Source: JAAFIP01 sp031431335
GTDB lineage: Bacteria; Pseudomonadota; Gammaproteobacteria; Burkholderiales; Burkholderiaceae_C
Direction of reading: 5' to 3'
Assembly (NCBI GenBank): GCA_031431335.1
Contig: JANPDG010000149.1
Location: 1 to 15,823, forward strand
Length of the DNA stretch: 15,823 nt
Both the position numbers and the translations under genes were made by a program. How positions within the stretch are numbered: the first letter of the stretch is position 1; each line of letters begins with the position of its first letter. Of this stretch, positions 1 to 7,120 are shown piece by piece. The notes below the pieces were generated by a model that ran no database searches, was not told the DNA's origin, and worked only from the letters and a program-made list of their open reading frames with translations.

Positions 1-1
1 G

Positions 2-463
2 GGCGTGCGCGGCAAAGACATTGTGAGCGCCTTGCAAAAGCTGGGCGCAGCGAATGCGGCGTTCGTGTCGCGCGGCGATAAGTCTGGCACCCACGCAGCT
101 GAGCTGCGCTACTGGGGTATGGCTGCTGCCGTAGACAAAAAAGGCAATGCGTACAAAGAGTGTGGCTGCGGCATGGGCCCTGCGCTTAATATTGCGGCGT
201 CCACCAACGCCTACGTGCTGGCCGACCGCGGTACCTGGCTTAATTTTAAAAACCGCGCAGAGCTGGCTATTCTTGTGCAAGGCGATAGCAAGCTATTTAA
301 CCAATATGGTGTAATTGCTGTGAGCCCTGCCAAGCACCCGCATGTTAAAGCAGTGCAGGCGCAAAAGTTTGTCGACTGGATACTCTCTGGCGCCGGACAA
401 AGCGCGATTGCGAGCTATAAAATTGGCGCAGAGCAGCTGTTTTTTCCGAATGCTGCGAAGTAA
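2..463 (+). CDS. tupA: Tungstate ABC transporter substrate-binding protein, 3' part
   Basis: The frame is open at the left edge, so this is only the C-terminal 153 residues of a periplasmic binding protein. It carries SRGDKSGTH (about residues 22-30), then GMGPALNIAASTNAYVLADRG. These match the TupA-type tungstate (or molybdate) binding protein signature of an SGTH oxyanion-binding turn followed by GMG...L.....AY.L.DRGT. The family delivers tungstate to the TupB/TupC permease and ATPase for tungsto- or molybdoenzyme cofactors. No permease or ATPase follows, so tupA is either last in its operon or alone. The next gene is unrelated and 62 bases downstream. The signal peptide and true start lie outside the window. 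The family call is strong; the choice of tungstate over molybdate is inference. Confidence 0.85.
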   Translation, partial: GVRGKDIVSALQKLGAANAAFVSRGDKSGTHAAELRYWGMAAAVDKKGNAYKECGCGMGPALNIAASTNAYVLADRGTWLNFKNRAELAILVQGDSKLFNQYGVIAVSPAKHPHVKAVQAQKFVDWILSGAGQSAIASYKIGAEQLFFPNAAK

Positions 464-525
464 ATGCAAGTAACTCAACAGACTATGGAATAGACCATCA
501 GGGACTTAAGATTGTGGAGCAAACA

Positions 526-1212
526 ATGCCGACACCGCTTGACCAAGTAGAAGCTCTGCTGGCGCAGCAGCGCCTGGCGCAAGCGCAACTGGGCCAAGCT
601 CTAAAAGCCGCACGCACAGAGCAGGAGTCAGGCTACCTTGGTGCGGCGATCACGTTGCCCAGCCCGCAGTGGGGCAGTTTCGCAGCCATCGGATTGGCCT
701 TGCTCATGTGCGCCGCTATCACCGCTGTGGTGGTAGCCAAAGTGGTGCGCCCTAAGCTGCAAAGGCTGCGCAAGCAAAGCGCCATTGAACGCGCAAAGCA
801 AGAGGAGATGTTTGTACAGTTTTCTCTGCATGGCGAGTCTGCTAGCACCGGCCAGACAGCAGCAGACAATCAAAAAACAGACTTTCGTATGGAACGCCGC
901 AGTGCTGCCCAAGAGAATTTTCCTGCCTCAGGCTATCTGCCCGCTAGTGAAGCCACCTACATTGCGCCAGAGACCACAGCGGTGGTGGATGACGTGGAAA
1001 TTGATTTTGATTTAGACCTCAGCTCCTACGACCAGCAGCCAGCTGCCTTAGACGCGCACTGGCAAACGCAATTTGACCAGGCAAAAGAATTTTCCAGCAT
1101 GGGTCAGCTGCAAGAAGCTGCGCTCATATATGCAGAGCTAGCGGCCCAAGGCGACACTGAAGTGGCCCAGCGCGCTGATGCGCTGTTGTCCGCATTGCCA
1201 CAGTCGCGTTAA
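526..1212 (+). CDS. Membrane-anchored protein of unknown function, acidic with a TPR-like C-terminus
   Basis: The protein has 228 residues from ATG 526. A GGAG at 516-519, six bases upstream, favours this ATG over the in-frame GTG at 514. It has a short N-terminal helix rich in Gln and Ala (residues 5-32) and one membrane segment (about 51-74, FAAIGLALLMCAAITAVVVA) followed by basic residues. A charged, probably disordered region comes next, then a very acidic patch (VDDVEIDFDLDL) and a C-terminal helical pair (AKEFSSMGQLQEAALIYAELAAQGD) that reads like one TPR or FimV-type C-terminal motif. The acidic patch plus final helix pair recalls the C-terminus of FimV-like polar proteins, but no LysM or other diagnostic domain is present, so the function stays open. 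Its TAA stop overlaps the stop of the convergent gene. Confidence 0.75.
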   Translation: MPTPLDQVEALLAQQRLAQAQLGQALKAARTEQESGYLGAAITLPSPQWGSFAAIGLALLMCAAITAVVVAKVVRPKLQRLRKQSAIERAKQEEMFVQFSLHGESASTGQTAADNQKTDFRMERRSAAQENFPASGYLPASEATYIAPETTAVVDDVEIDFDLDLSSYDQQPAALDAHWQTQFDQAKEFSSMGQLQEAALIYAELAAQGDTEVAQRADALLSALPQSR

Positions 1213-2129
1213 GCCACTGACTTGCGCTCAGGCGCAGTCGCCAGCACCACACCCACCAGCGCAACGGCAAACGCCAGCAGCTGCATACTGCTCATGCGCT
1301 CGCCCAGCACCAGTACGCCCACAGCCGCTGCGCTGATCGGTAGCATCACGGTAAACACCCCTGCCTGCGCGGCGGGTACGGCTTTGAGCCCCGTCATCCA
1401 CAGCCACACCGTCCACACGCTGGCCGCTAAAGCATAAAAAACCAACAATATCCAGGTGCCGGGCGCCACCGCACCAAAGTCAAACTGCAGTGCCTGCCAA
1501 ACGCCCAGCGGCGTCACCAGTGCAAAACCCCACAGATTGATCAGCGACGTAATACGCCGAGGGCCCAGCGCGCCGGTGAGCTTTTTACCAATCACCGCGT
1601 AGGCTGACTCGCAGAGCACCGCGCCCAGCACCAGCAGATTGCCCAGCCAAGCCGCGCCCAGGTCAGCAGGCGAGGGCGAAGGCAATCCTGAAGGCGCAGC
1701 AGTGTCTTTGACCAACGACACCAAAGCAATGCCCAGCACCGCACACACCACGGCAACCCACACGCGGGGCGCTACACGTTCGCGCAAAAACAGCCAGCTC
1801 ATTACCGCCACGCAGGCCGGTATGCTGGCCATGATCACGCCCGCAGCTACCGCACTGGTCATGCCCATGCCGTACAGCATGCAAATAGAAAATAAAAAGT
1901 TACCTAAAAACGACTCTAAAAACAGCAGTTTTCGCACCTGCGGCGTCATGGGCGGTTCGCCCGCAGGCTTGCGCAGCCAGTGCAGCATGGCCAAGCCGCC
2001 AATGCCAAAGCGCAGCCAGGCCAGCAAAAACACCGGAAACACCACCACCAGGCTTTTAGACATGCCCACATAGCTGCCCACCAGCGTCATGGACAGCGCA
2101 AGGCAGGCAAAAGCAACAAATCGGTTCAC
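1209..2129 (-). CDS. DMT superfamily (EamA) transporter
   Basis: This is a 306-residue hydrophobic protein with about ten membrane segments in two halves, each resembling an EamA domain. Typical features are the N-terminal MTLVGSYVGMSKSLV helix, SAVAAGVIMASIPACVAVMSWLFLRERV at the end of the first half and AGVFTVMLPISAAAVGVLVLGERMSS near the end of the second. The paired 'lgEr' signatures are the family hallmark. Such inner-membrane proteins export amino acids, purines or other metabolites; the substrate cannot be read. The frame stays open 33 codons further upstream, but that part is not membrane-like and would overlap the divergent gene. GTG 2129 (MNRFVAFACLALSM) puts the first helix at the N-terminus and is the preferred start; its ribosome binding site is weak. 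The stop lies tail to tail with the preceding gene. Confidence 0.88.
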   Translation of the reverse strand: MNRFVAFACLALSMTLVGSYVGMSKSLVVVFPVFLLAWLRFGIGGLAMLHWLRKPAGEPPMTPQVRKLLFLESFLGNFLFSICMLYGMGMTSAVAAGVIMASIPACVAVMSWLFLRERVAPRVWVAVVCAVLGIALVSLVKDTAAPSGLPSPSPADLGAAWLGNLLVLGAVLCESAYAVIGKKLTGALGPRRITSLINLWGFALVTPLGVWQALQFDFGAVAPGTWILLVFYALAASVWTVWLWMTGLKAVPAAQAGVFTVMLPISAAAVGVLVLGERMSSMQLLAFAVALVGVVLATAPERKSVA

Positions 2130-2174
2130 AGATAGCTCACAATACAGCAAGAGATAACACACCAAACAGCTATC

Positions 2175-2657
2175 ATGCCAGAGCCAACTACCCCGCAAAC
2201 TGCACTTGGCGCGCACCATGTGCCCCACAATCTAAATCATGCAGTAGGCCATCCAAATAAGGCGGTGCCCCAGGGCCATAGTTTGTTTTTTGTCTACGGC
2301 ACACTGCGCCAGTCGGGTGCCAACGACATCACCCGCTTGCAGCCCGCCCCGCATTTCATCGGCCGCAGCCACATCAGTGGCACGATGGCCGATTTAGGCG
2401 GCTACCCCGGCGTCACGCTCAGCGGCCAGGGCCGTGTGGTGGGCGAGGTGTATGCGGTCAGCGCCGTGCTCGAGGCCAAGCTAGACGCCATCGAAGCCGA
2501 GTACCCCGTATCTGGCGATGTCTACGTTAAGCGCGACATCACCGTGCAGGTCGATGGCCAGAGCCTGCCCTGCAGTGTGTATGAAATTAGCCCAAACAGT
2601 GTGCAGGGCAAACCGGTCGTTGCCAGTGGTGATTGGATAGCGCACAGTGCGCAATGA
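2175..2657 (+). CDS. Gamma-glutamylcyclotransferase-like (GGCT/YtfP) protein
   Basis: The core carries FVYGTLRQSG (residues 39-48), the YGTLR glycine loop of the gamma-glutamylcyclotransferase-like fold. It continues with a beta-rich barrel (GRVVGEVYAVSAVLEAKLDAIEAEYP), where the glutamate region LDAIEAEYP corresponds to the catalytic-acid helix, and a C-terminal VYVKRDITV / SVYEIS strand pair. Family members cyclise gamma-glutamyl amines or amino acids to 5-oxoproline; the YtfP branch has poorly known substrates. The ORF begins at ATG 2175 without a clear Shine-Dalgarno, giving 36 residues before the fold. A TTG at 2283 with AGGG seven bases upstream would give a family-sized 124-residue protein, so the start is uncertain. 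It is divergent from the transporter across 45 bases. Confidence 0.8.
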   Translation: MPEPTTPQTALGAHHVPHNLNHAVGHPNKAVPQGHSLFFVYGTLRQSGANDITRLQPAPHFIGRSHISGTMADLGGYPGVTLSGQGRVVGEVYAVSAVLEAKLDAIEAEYPVSGDVYVKRDITVQVDGQSLPCSVYEISPNSVQGKPVVASGDWIAHSAQ

Positions 2658-2969
2658 TGGGTAAAATTAGTCCTAAAATAATAGCAAACTATCTAATATC
2701 CACGTCGGAAAACTGCCAAAAAAATGACCTAAAACCCATTGTCTAATATGCACATAGGCATACCAGTCTGCACGCAGACCAGCGTAGGCAAAACCCCACG
2801 CGCCGCGCCATTTAGCAGCATTTGCCGCAGTTTGTTGCGCCGCCATCCGGCCCGATGGCCCCAAAACCAGCGAAAATAGCCAATTTGGCGCAGTGGCGTG
2901 TGCTAAAGCCTTGCCAGCACAGTGCTGCGCAATGCAAGCCACACCTGATTGATCTTGAACTATTTGTAT
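2658..2969. other. 312-base gene-free spacer before the DUF349 gene
   Basis: The left end holds repeat copy A. At 2740-2758 there is a second stretch (TGTCTAATATGCACATAGG) that matches 15 of 19 bases of the second half of the repeat and continues with GCATAC as copy B does, so it is probably a decayed partial copy. The remaining 190 bases contain no convincing ORF, terminator or promoter. The minus-strand frame here runs antisense into the DUF349 gene and looks like a shadow. Confidence 0.5.
2666..2717 (+). repeat. 52-bp dispersed repeat, copy A (intergenic)
   Basis: This copy starts eight bases after the stop codon of the GGCT-like gene. Its last 23 bases, beginning AATATCCACGTCGG, are identical to the last 23 bases of copy C. 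The first half is AT-rich and contains TAGCAAACTAT at positions 17-27 of the unit. It aligns without gaps to copies at 4930-4981 (minus), 7185-7236, 9353-9404 and 11305-11356; I count 42 of 52 matches to copy C. Similarity may run about 13 bases further right (to about 2730). Confidence 0.88.
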
Positions 2970-5825
2970 ATGCTGAGCTTCCTTAAAAAAACCCCTGAGC
3001 CCGCCGTGTCTGAAACCACCACCCCTAAAACCGAGGCCAAGGCCGCCCATCCACTTGACGCTGTCACCGGCGGCGCTTTCAGCGCGCCTACCTCGGGCGA
3101 CCGCGCTGCCAAAGTGCGCGAGTGGTTAGCTACCAACCCGAGCGCCGAGCAGATGCAAGAGGTCTTCAAAGAGCTCAGCACCAAAGACAAAGGCGCTGCC
3201 AAGCCGCTGCGCGAAAAGCTCGACGAGCTCAAGCGCGCCAATGCGTCTGAGCACATTGCCGCCGAATGGGCGGACAAAGCCCACGCGCTGCTCGCTGGCA
3301 GCAAGCTCAATATTGCCGACGCTCTGGGCTGGCAGCGTGACGCCGCCAAAGCCGGTGCGCCATTGTCCAAAGAGCCGCTGGCCAGCGTGAAAACGCAGCT
3401 GGCCGAGCGCGTGAAACTCATTGAAGACCTGCAGCACCGCGCCCAAGTGCAGCGCGAAGCCGCACTGCTCATGGCCCAGCGCATTGAAGTGCTGTCGACC
3501 AAGCCGTGGACGGATGCCCAAGGGGTGTGGGAGGTGTTGCGCGCGGATGTCACGCTGTGGCAAACGCAGGCAGACGCTATGACGACGGATGCACACTGGC
3601 CCAGTGTGGACGCTAAGTTTGCGCCCCAGCTGGACAGCGCCAAGTCGCAGCTGCTCACCCTGTGGGACGCCTTTCAAGCTGCTTTGGCCCAGGCCGTAGC
3701 CGCCAGCCAAGATACAGCCGCGCCGCTGCCCGCCGTGCCCGTGTGGGCCGAGCAGATTCGCGTGGCGCGTGGAGAGGCTAGCCCCAAGCCTGAGCGCACT
3801 GAGAAAGCATCGCGCCCGAAGATCGACCCCGAAGTGCGCTCTGCGTCTACCGCCGTTGTGCGCGAGCTGCTGGCCAAGCTAGAGCACGAGCTGGCCGAAG
3901 GCCACGGAAAAGCCAGCGTGGGTGCTGCCAACGCCGTGCGCGCTGCGCTCAAAGAGCATGGCGGCAACATTGGCGATCGCCTGGACGCCGCAGCCCAGCA
4001 CGCGCTGGGTGCAGCCGGCGAGCTAGAAGGCTGGCAGCGCTGGCGCGCCAACCAAATCCGCGAAGAACTCACCGCACATGCCCAGGCGCTGGTGGCCAAG
4101 CCGCTGGGCGGGCGCAAACAGCAAGAAGCCGTGCGCAACCTGCGCGACGCCTGGAAGCAAACCGACCAAGGCGGCGTGCCCAACCACGGCATGTGGAAGC
4201 GATTTGACGATGCCTGTAACGAAGCCTACAAGCTGGTGGAAGCGTGGCTCGAAAAAGTCAAAGCTGAGGAGGGCGCCAACAAAGCCCAGCGCTTGGCACT
4301 GATCGAACAAATCAACGCTTGGACGCTGGCCAACAGCGCACGCACCGACTGGAAAGAAGTCAACCGCGAGCTGTTTAACATCAGCGACCATTGGCGCAAC
4401 GGCGGCCATGTAGGCGAGAAAACATTTGCCGAGCTGCAACCCCTGTACAAAGCCGCCATCAAGGCCGCCCACGCCCCTCTCGAAGCCGCGCAGGCTGCCA
4501 GCCTGACCTTGCGCCACGCCATGATCGAAGAGGCCAAAGTGCTCGGCGCTGCGCCCATGATGCGCATCGACGCCGTCAAAAGCCTGCAGCAGCGCTGGCA
4601 GCACGAGGCGCAAGCCGTGCCTATTGACCGCAAACAAGAGCAAAAGCTCTGGGACGCTTTTCGCAGCCCAATTGACGAGGCATTTAACCGCAAAGGCGCT
4701 GAGCGCGAGCAGGCCGCTGCCGCCACCAGCGTGCACGACAAAGCCGTGCTAGAAGCCGTTAAAGCCCTAGACGCAGCCAACGCCAGCGGCGACGCAGGCA
4801 AAATCCGCAGCGCCATTGCCGCGTTAGAGGCCGCCGCGCGTGGCCAAGCGACTGCCGCGGCCAGCGCGCAAGACGCTGCTGCCTCTGGGCCTGCAGTATC
4901 TTCTAATAATGCAGTTAGTGAAGAAAAACCGAAGATTTCCGACGTGGATATTGATAAGTCTGCTATCGAATCAGTAGTAAATGAGTTGCCTGCAGCGCAA
5001 CCTAGCGAAGCAGTTGCAGACGCTGCAAGTGGTTCAAACACCAGCGAGCCTGCCACCGCAGAGCCTGCCGCCGAAGCATCGCCCCAAGCAGCAGCGCCCG
5101 AAGCGCCAGCGGCTCCTGCTGCCCCAGTCAAAGTAGCCAGGCCCGTCATCGCCATGCGCGGTGGCGACGACCGCCCTGGCAGCAAAAAGGCCGAGCCCGC
5201 CACGCAAGACCGTTTCGGCGACAAAAAAGGCGCCCGCACCGGTGACCGCTCAGGCCCCGGCGCAGGCCGTGATGGCGCACGCGGCGACAGCCGCAGTGCC
5301 CCAGCAGGTGGCCGCATGGGTGACCGTGGTGGTGACCGATTTGCCGACCGCAGCCAAGAAGACCGTGGCCCGCGCCTGTCTAACACCGCGTTCTACGCCC
5401 AGCGCGACGCACTCGACCGCGCGCAAGCCGCTCTCAAAAACCTAGCTGTTCAAGCCCACGGCGAGTCGCTCACCGGCCTCTTGTCCGCTTGGGAGCAGCG
5501 CAGTGCTGACGCCATCCCCAAAGACCTCGGTAAATCTGTGAGCACTGCCGCCCGCGCCGCTTGGTCGCAAGCAGTGTCTGGCCCTGCGAGTGCCAAAGCA
5601 GACGCAGCCACAGCGCTATTGCGTATCGAAATGGCCGCTGAAGTGCCCACCCCCGCCGAGCACATCAGCGCACGGCGCATGCTGCAACTGCAACTGCTCA
5701 CCAAGCGCAACGACCCCGCGCCCGTCGACACCTGGGCCCTAGACACCACAGCTATTTTGTCCAGTACCTACGACGCGGGCACTGCCAAGCGCTTGCAAGC
5801 GGCTTTAAAGGTGTTTTTGCGGTAA
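2970..5825 (+). CDS. Large DUF349 domain protein with disordered RG/D-rich segment
   Basis: The protein has 951 residues from ATG 2970 (MLSFLKKTPEP); an in-frame TTG at 2949 is a less likely start. It is almost all alpha-helical and Ala/Glu/Lys-rich. Two DUF349-like units with the W..W....(D).LW.RF..A pattern are visible: about 351-420 (NLRDAWKQTDQGG, GMWKRFDDACNEA) and 530-577 (LQQRWQHEAQAV, KLWDAFRSPIDEAF). A related helical repeat lies near 90-230. Then come an Ala/Pro-rich linker (577-727), an Arg/Gly/Asp-rich segment (728-805, repeated GDR, GDRGGDRFADRS) and a helical C-terminal domain (806-951). The biochemical role of DUF349 proteins is not established. The RG-rich segment suggests RNA or acidic-partner binding, which is inference. 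Repeat copy E lies inside the linker (residues 654-671). Confidence 0.85.
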   Translation: MLSFLKKTPEPAVSETTTPKTEAKAAHPLDAVTGGAFSAPTSGDRAAKVREWLATNPSAEQMQEVFKELSTKDKGAAKPLREKLDELKRANASEHIAAEWADKAHALLAGSKLNIADALGWQRDAAKAGAPLSKEPLASVKTQLAERVKLIEDLQHRAQVQREAALLMAQRIEVLSTKPWTDAQGVWEVLRADVTLWQTQADAMTTDAHWPSVDAKFAPQLDSAKSQLLTLWDAFQAALAQAVAASQDTAAPLPAVPVWAEQIRVARGEASPKPERTEKASRPKIDPEVRSASTAVVRELLAKLEHELAEGHGKASVGAANAVRAALKEHGGNIGDRLDAAAQHALGAAGELEGWQRWRANQIREELTAHAQALVAKPLGGRKQQEAVRNLRDAWKQTDQGGVPNHGMWKRFDDACNEAYKLVEAWLEKVKAEEGANKAQRLALIEQINAWTLANSARTDWKEVNRELFNISDHWRNGGHVGEKTFAELQPLYKAAIKAAHAPLEAAQAASLTLRHAMIEEAKVLGAAPMMRIDAVKSLQQRWQHEAQAVPIDRKQEQKLWDAFRSPIDEAFNRKGAEREQAAAATSVHDKAVLEAVKALDAANASGDAGKIRSAIAALEAAARGQATAAASAQDAAASGPAVSSNNAVSEEKPKISDVDIDKSAIESVVNELPAAQPSEAVADAASGSNTSEPATAEPAAEASPQAAAPEAPAAPAAPVKVARPVIAMRGGDDRPGSKKAEPATQDRFGDKKGARTGDRSGPGAGRDGARGDSRSAPAGGRMGDRGGDRFADRSQEDRGPRLSNTAFYAQRDALDRAQAALKNLAVQAHGESLTGLLSAWEQRSADAIPKDLGKSVSTAARAAWSQAVSGPASAKADAATALLRIEMAAEVPTPAEHISARRMLQLQLLTKRNDPAPVDTWALDTTAILSSTYDAGTAKRLQAALKVFLR
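4930..4981 (-). repeat. 52-bp dispersed repeat, copy E (inside the DUF349 gene, reverse orientation)
   Basis: Read on the minus strand this matches copy C at 38 of 52 positions by my count, ungapped, with 17 identical bases in a row (TTTCCGACGTGGATATT on the plus strand, 4937-4953). On the plus strand it encodes ISDVDIDKSAIESVVN in the DUF349 linker. The local AT-rich, Ala-poor composition contrasts with the GC-rich Ala-rich codons on both sides, as expected for an insertion into a tolerant region. Confidence 0.8.
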
Positions 5826-6121
5826 TTTGCGACCTGGATGGAACAGGACAACTTTGACGAAGCTACGGGTAGCGCGCTCAGGTGGTCGCAAGTGAGATGG
5901 CGCATGCAAATTGACCGATCTCTGGTACTCCAGTGTGAGGGTGATGTGCATGCGCCATCTCGCCCGATGCTGCATAACCCAGGCGCAAGATTTTCAAGTT
6001 CTCAGCTATTTACATTTAACCCCTCCCCACAGCTGTAAATCAGAGACCACCGGGTACACTAGAGGGTTGTTGTATACAGTAGCTTTTTGCGACCACGCGG
6101 AGCACGTTCAGTTGGGATTTA
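5826..6121. other. 296-base spacer holding a long inverted repeat
   Basis: This is the gap between the DUF349 gene and the beta-propeller gene. Short open frames cross it, but none has a good start or a recognisable product. The notable content is the inverted repeat at 5894-5961. The right half (about 5990-6120) probably carries the promoter of the beta-propeller gene, but I see no clear -35/-10 pair. Confidence 0.4.
5894..5961. repeat. 15-bp perfect inverted repeat with nested hairpin
   Basis: GAGATGGCGCATGCA (5894-5908) is exactly complementary to TGCATGCGCCATCTC (5947-5961), separated by 38 bases. A G-T wobble and a further G-C pair could extend it to 5892 and 5963. The spacer contains a smaller hairpin, CTGG-tact-CCAG (5922-5933). 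There is no T-run after either arm, so it is not a classical intrinsic terminator. It could be a small palindromic element, a processing or stability structure behind the DUF349 mRNA, or a protein binding site. Confidence 0.8.
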
Positions 6122-7120
6122 ATGTTCATTCTCCGTATTTTTTGCAGTCTCGCCGCCGCCTTGCTCACCTGCACGGCTTATGCCCAAACCGCAGCGCCGC
6201 AGGCCGCTGCAACACACCCTATTTTTGTGCTCAACTCGCTCGACGCCAGCGTCAGCGTGATTGACCCCATCACCTGGACCGAGAAGCAGCGCATCGCTAC
6301 AGGCAAAGAGCCGCATCACCTGTACATGACGCCCGATGAAAAATCGATCATTGTGGCCAACGCAGGGGCCGATTCGCTGACATTTTTTGACCCTAAAACA
6401 GCCCAAGTTCAGCGCGTGATCAAGGGCATCATTGACCCTTACCATCTGCGCTTCTCGCCCGACATGAAATGGTTTGTCACTGCTGCCAACCGGCTCAACC
6501 ATGTGGACGTGTACCGCTGGGACGGTAGCAACATGACTCTGGCCAAGCGCATACCCACGGCCAAAACGCCCAGCCATATGTGGATCGACAGCAAGTCCAC
6601 CACCGCCTTTGTCAGCATGCAAGACAGCGACGAGCTGATTGCAGTGGACCTGGCCACCCAAACCGTGCGCTGGCGCACCGCCACAGGCCCCGTGCCCGCC
6701 GACGTGATCATGTCGGCTGATGACCGCTATGTGCTGGTGGGCCTCACCGGCGGCGACGCGGTGCAGGTGTTTGACGTGACCGGCAAAGAGCCCAGGCTGG
6801 CCAAAACCATCAAGACCGGAGCCGGTGCCCACGCTTTTCGTGCGGCAGGCGACAAACGCCATGTGTTTGTCAGCAACCGCGTGGCCAACACGATCAGCAA
6901 GCTCGACATGCAAACCTTAGAGGTGGTCAGCAGCTTTGCCTTGCCCGGCGGGCCCGATTGCATGGATGTGTCTAAAGACGGGAAATGGTTGTTTGTGACG
7001 GCGCGCTGGGCCAAAAAGCTCACCATAGTCGACTTGACCACAGGCAAAATAGTACGCAATATCAACGTAGGAAGGTCACCCCATGGCGTTTGGACTCTGG
7101 ACCACGCAGCGCGGCAGTAA
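6122..7120 (+). CDS. Exported YVTN-type beta-propeller protein (YncE-like / lactonase-fold)
   Basis: The protein has 332 residues with a signal peptide (MFILRIFCSLAAALLTCTAYA, predicted cut before QTA), so it is probably periplasmic. The mature part consists of repeated blades of the pattern 'hhVaN..d.sl.vhD..t..v...i..G..P.hh..spDgk': IFVLNSLDASVSVIDP, SIIVANAGADSLTFFDP, FVSMQDSDELIAVDL, YVLVGLTGGDAVQVFDV, VFVSNRVANTISKLDM, LFVTARWAKKLTIVDL. About seven blades fit the length. Such proteins serve as binding or scaffold propellers; no lactonase activity can be assumed. A GGGA sits five bases before ATG 6122. Its 3' end overlaps the deacetylase gene by 38 bases in another frame, suggesting one transcript and translational coupling. 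Confidence 0.85.
   Translation: MFILRIFCSLAAALLTCTAYAQTAAPQAAATHPIFVLNSLDASVSVIDPITWTEKQRIATGKEPHHLYMTPDEKSIIVANAGADSLTFFDPKTAQVQRVIKGIIDPYHLRFSPDMKWFVTAANRLNHVDVYRWDGSNMTLAKRIPTAKTPSHMWIDSKSTTAFVSMQDSDELIAVDLATQTVRWRTATGPVPADVIMSADDRYVLVGLTGGDAVQVFDVTGKEPRLAKTIKTGAGAHAFRAAGDKRHVFVSNRVANTISKLDMQTLEVVSSFALPGGPDCMDVSKDGKWLFVTARWAKKLTIVDLTTGKIVRNINVGRSPHGVWTLDHAARQ

Noticed and set aside
514..525. GTG 514 as start of the membrane-anchored protein
   Set aside because: The GGAG ideally placed for ATG 526 overlaps this GTG codon, so the downstream ATG is the better start.
2673..3050. Minus-strand 125-codon Gly-rich frame
   Set aside because: It runs antisense into the start of the DUF349 gene and through repeat copy A, with no independent support.
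4226..5386. 386-codon open frame on the minus strand opposite the DUF349 gene
   Set aside because: It is rich in Ser/Ala/Arg, as expected for the antisense of an Ala/Lys/Glu-rich GC-rich gene, and has no recognisable domain. The plus-strand gene explains the codon bias.
5838..6264. Short plus-strand frames between the DUF349 and beta-propeller genes
   Set aside because: They cross the inverted repeat and overlap the signal peptide region of the propeller gene; no ribosome binding site or family resemblance was found.
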